DNA of 64,000 nt from Bacteroidota bacterium (GTDB taxonomy: Bacteria > Bacteroidota > Ignavibacteria > Ignavibacteriales > Melioribacteraceae), in contig JAHISP010000088.1 of the NCBI GenBank assembly GCA_018818165.1, positions 85,007-149,006 on the forward strand, in the 5' to 3' direction. Positions 62,853 through 64,000 of the stretch are shown piece after piece. The notes under the pieces are model-generated. The model saw nothing but the letters and a program-made list of their open reading frames with translations, ran no database searches and was not told where the DNA came from. Made by a program: the position numbers and the translations under genes. Numbering within the stretch: position 1 is the stretch's first letter; every line of letters starts with the position of its first letter.

Positions 62853-64000
62853 ATGAAAAAATTATCACAAGCTTTAAGTGTAATTTTTGCTTTCATTTTA
62901 TTTAGCACTATTACATTACAGGCTCAAACCCTTATCAATCAATGGGGTTTATCAGCAGAATATAATACAAACTGGCCAATATTGAATGATGCTGCAACAC
63001 CAGCTGGGAATGCATCAATGGGAGGAGCAGTTATATCTGGCTGGAAAGGATTACAAGGCGGTTTCAGTGAAATGAGTATAACCACAGAAAAAGCAGTAAC
63101 AGTAAAAGGACAAATAGAATTTGTAGGAGCAGATGCAGGCGATGCTTATACCGTATTACGATATGCATTAACATATCAAGACAGCAATTCAACCCTGTTG
63201 AATGCATTAACACCCTCGGCTACATGGTCACATAAAGGAAATCATTTTGGTTATGAGTTCACTCCAAGAACTGGAAATGGAACAATGGCTAATGGTGGTG
63301 GCGGAGCAGGAACAGTATGGACAGTAAATAATGGAAACTGGGCAAGTACATGGAGTAATGGCGGTGGTCCAATAACTGCTGTAAATCAAGCTCCACGAAA
63401 TGCGGAAATAGTAGCTGGTAAATATAATTTTGCAATATCAGTAATATCAATTAATGATACTACCAATGAAATAAGTTGGTATATGATAGAAGAAAATAAT
63501 GGATATTGGTTTGGTGGAACAACTCAAGCTAAAGCTACAACCAAGAAATTTAATAGTCTTATCTTTGGTGTCAATGAAGTTGAATTTACAGCATTTAATG
63601 TAATTGGAATGACAGCAGAATTAGGTGCACCAGTTGTAGTACCAGAAGCACCATGGCAATCATACTATATTGATCAATGGGGTTTATCAGCAGAATATAA
63701 TACACTTTGGCCAATATTGAACGATACTAACACTTTAGTTGGCGATGCTTCAATTGGCGGTGATGTAGTAAGCGGCTGGAAAGGATTACAAGGTGGATTT
63801 GGACAAGATGTTAGTATTACTGCAGAAAAAGCAATAATAGTAAAAGGACAAATAGAATTTGTTGGTGCCGATGCGGGCGACGCTTATACTGTATTACGAT
63901 ATGCTTTGACTTATCAAGACAGTAATTCAACACTACAGAATGCGTTGACACCATCTGCTACATGGTCACATAAAGGAAATCATTTTGGTTATGAGTTCAC
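62853..64000 (+). CDS. Secreted protein built of 245-residue tandem repeats (partial, runs off the window)
   Basis: ATG 62853 follows AAAGGAG, and the frame stays open to the end of the window (at least 382 residues). The signal peptide ends near LQAQ. The mature part consists of repeats opening with QWGLSAEYNT, then WPILND, VSGWKGLQGGF, KGQIEFVGADAGDAYTVLRY and ALTYQDSNSTL. Glycine-rich loops and many aromatics suggest a beta-sandwich, carbohydrate-binding-like surface protein. I do not recognise the family. A T9SS tail would be expected beyond the window. It follows a terminator, so it has its own promoter. Confidence 0.8.
   Translation, partial: MKKLSQALSVIFAFILFSTITLQAQTLINQWGLSAEYNTNWPILNDAATPAGNASMGGAVISGWKGLQGGFSEMSITTEKAVTVKGQIEFVGADAGDAYTVLRYALTYQDSNSTLLNALTPSATWSHKGNHFGYEFTPRTGNGTMANGGGGAGTVWTVNNGNWASTWSNGGGPITAVNQAPRNAEIVAGKYNFAISVISINDTTNEISWYMIEENNGYWFGGTTQAKATTKKFNSLIFGVNEVEFTAFNVIGMTAELGAPVVVPEAPWQSYYIDQWGLSAEYNTLWPILNDTNTLVGDASIGGDVVSGWKGLQGGFGQDVSITAEKAIIVKGQIEFVGADAGDAYTVLRYALTYQDSNSTLQNALTPSATWSHKGNHFGYEF
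62936..64000 (+). repeat. 735-base coding tandem repeat (one full and one partial copy)
   Basis: Unit 1 starts near 62936 and unit 2 near 63671. The offset of exactly 735 bases (245 codons) was measured at TCAATGGGGTTTATCAGC, which is identical in both. Long stretches such as the KGQIEFVGADAGDAY region differ mostly at third codon positions. Unit 2 is cut by the window end. Confidence 0.9.

Noticed and set aside
1..64000. SusD homologues, CRISPR arrays, tRNA or rRNA genes
   Set aside because: None were found. No regularly spaced short repeats, no cloverleaf-like sequences that I could support, and no SusD-like lipoprotein next to any TonB receptor.

Overview
The window is strongly AT-rich and every gene I can support lies on the + strand. 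Several secreted proteins end in a type IX secretion (T9SS) type-A sorting domain with the Y-P-N-P-F-N-P form usual in Ignavibacteria and relatives. There are three large TonB-dependent receptors with an N-terminal carboxypeptidase-regulatory-like domain, a PorV/PorQ-like outer-membrane protein and lipoproteins. This points to a Gram-negative member of the Bacteroidota/Ignavibacteriota group, most likely Ignavibacteria-like. The window is a chain of carbohydrate-utilisation loci interrupted by small decayed patches.

Layout. (1) 2-3581: end of an agaS-like sugar-phosphate isomerase/deaminase, a GatZ/KbaZ-type protein, a DMT permease and a PfkB kinase, which looks like tagatose/galactosamine-type phosphate catabolism. 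(2) 3781-7714: two T9SS cargo proteins (DUF4874/DUF4832 plus a CBM9-like domain, and a tandem 219-residue CBM9-like repeat protein), closed by a clear terminator. (3) 7807-20696: a TonB receptor, two paralogous secreted 'V-x-PNPY' proteins, a PorV/PorQ-like barrel, a beta-propeller lipoprotein, a polysaccharide-deacetylase-like protein and a GH36/clan-D alpha-galactosidase-like lipoprotein. No SusD is present. (4) 21116-29495: a second TonB receptor, a secreted GH65-like enzyme, an MFS permease and a cytosolic GH37 trehalase with an EF-hand-like loop, which suggests alpha-glucoside use. (5) 30278-31056: a GH105 pseudogene.

(6) 31085-47103 is a hexuronate locus. It holds a LacI regulator, a DUF4861 protein, UxaC, UxaE, a UxuB-type SDR, a PfkB sugar-acid kinase, a LarA-like nickel-pincer epimerase, 6-phosphogluconate dehydrogenase, a complete TRAP transporter, KduI, KduD and a Gfo/Idh/MocA oxidoreductase. 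It ends at a perfect terminator. No mannonate dehydratase (UxuA) and no KDPG aldolase are in the window. The gene order suggests a bypass: glucuronate/galacturonate -> fructuronate -> mannonate -> gluconate (LarA-like) -> 6-phosphogluconate (kinase) -> ribulose-5-phosphate (Gnd). This is the most interesting system in the window.

(7) 47251-48431 is a decayed accessory patch, with an integrase N-terminal fragment carrying in-frame stops and a collapsed HipBST-like toxin-antitoxin locus. (8) 48692-57743 holds a secreted beta-helix protein, a polyol-type zinc dehydrogenase, an aldo/keto reductase, a second LacI regulator, a GH3 glycosidase and a GPH-type sugar symporter. Paired LacI-type operator-like sites with nearly the same spacing (30 and 29 nt) lie upstream of the beta-helix gene and of the GH3 gene. 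(9) 57800-64000 holds a third TonB receptor, a T9SS beta-helix-like protein, a terminator, and the start of a secreted protein built from 245-residue repeats that runs off the window.

Logic: secreted enzymes and binding proteins act outside the cell or at the surface, TonB receptors import oligomers, inner-membrane MFS/GPH/TRAP carriers take up mono- or oligosaccharides and uronates, and cytosolic isomerases, kinases and dehydrogenases feed central metabolism. All function calls come from recognising motifs and family-like sequence by eye; no database search was run.
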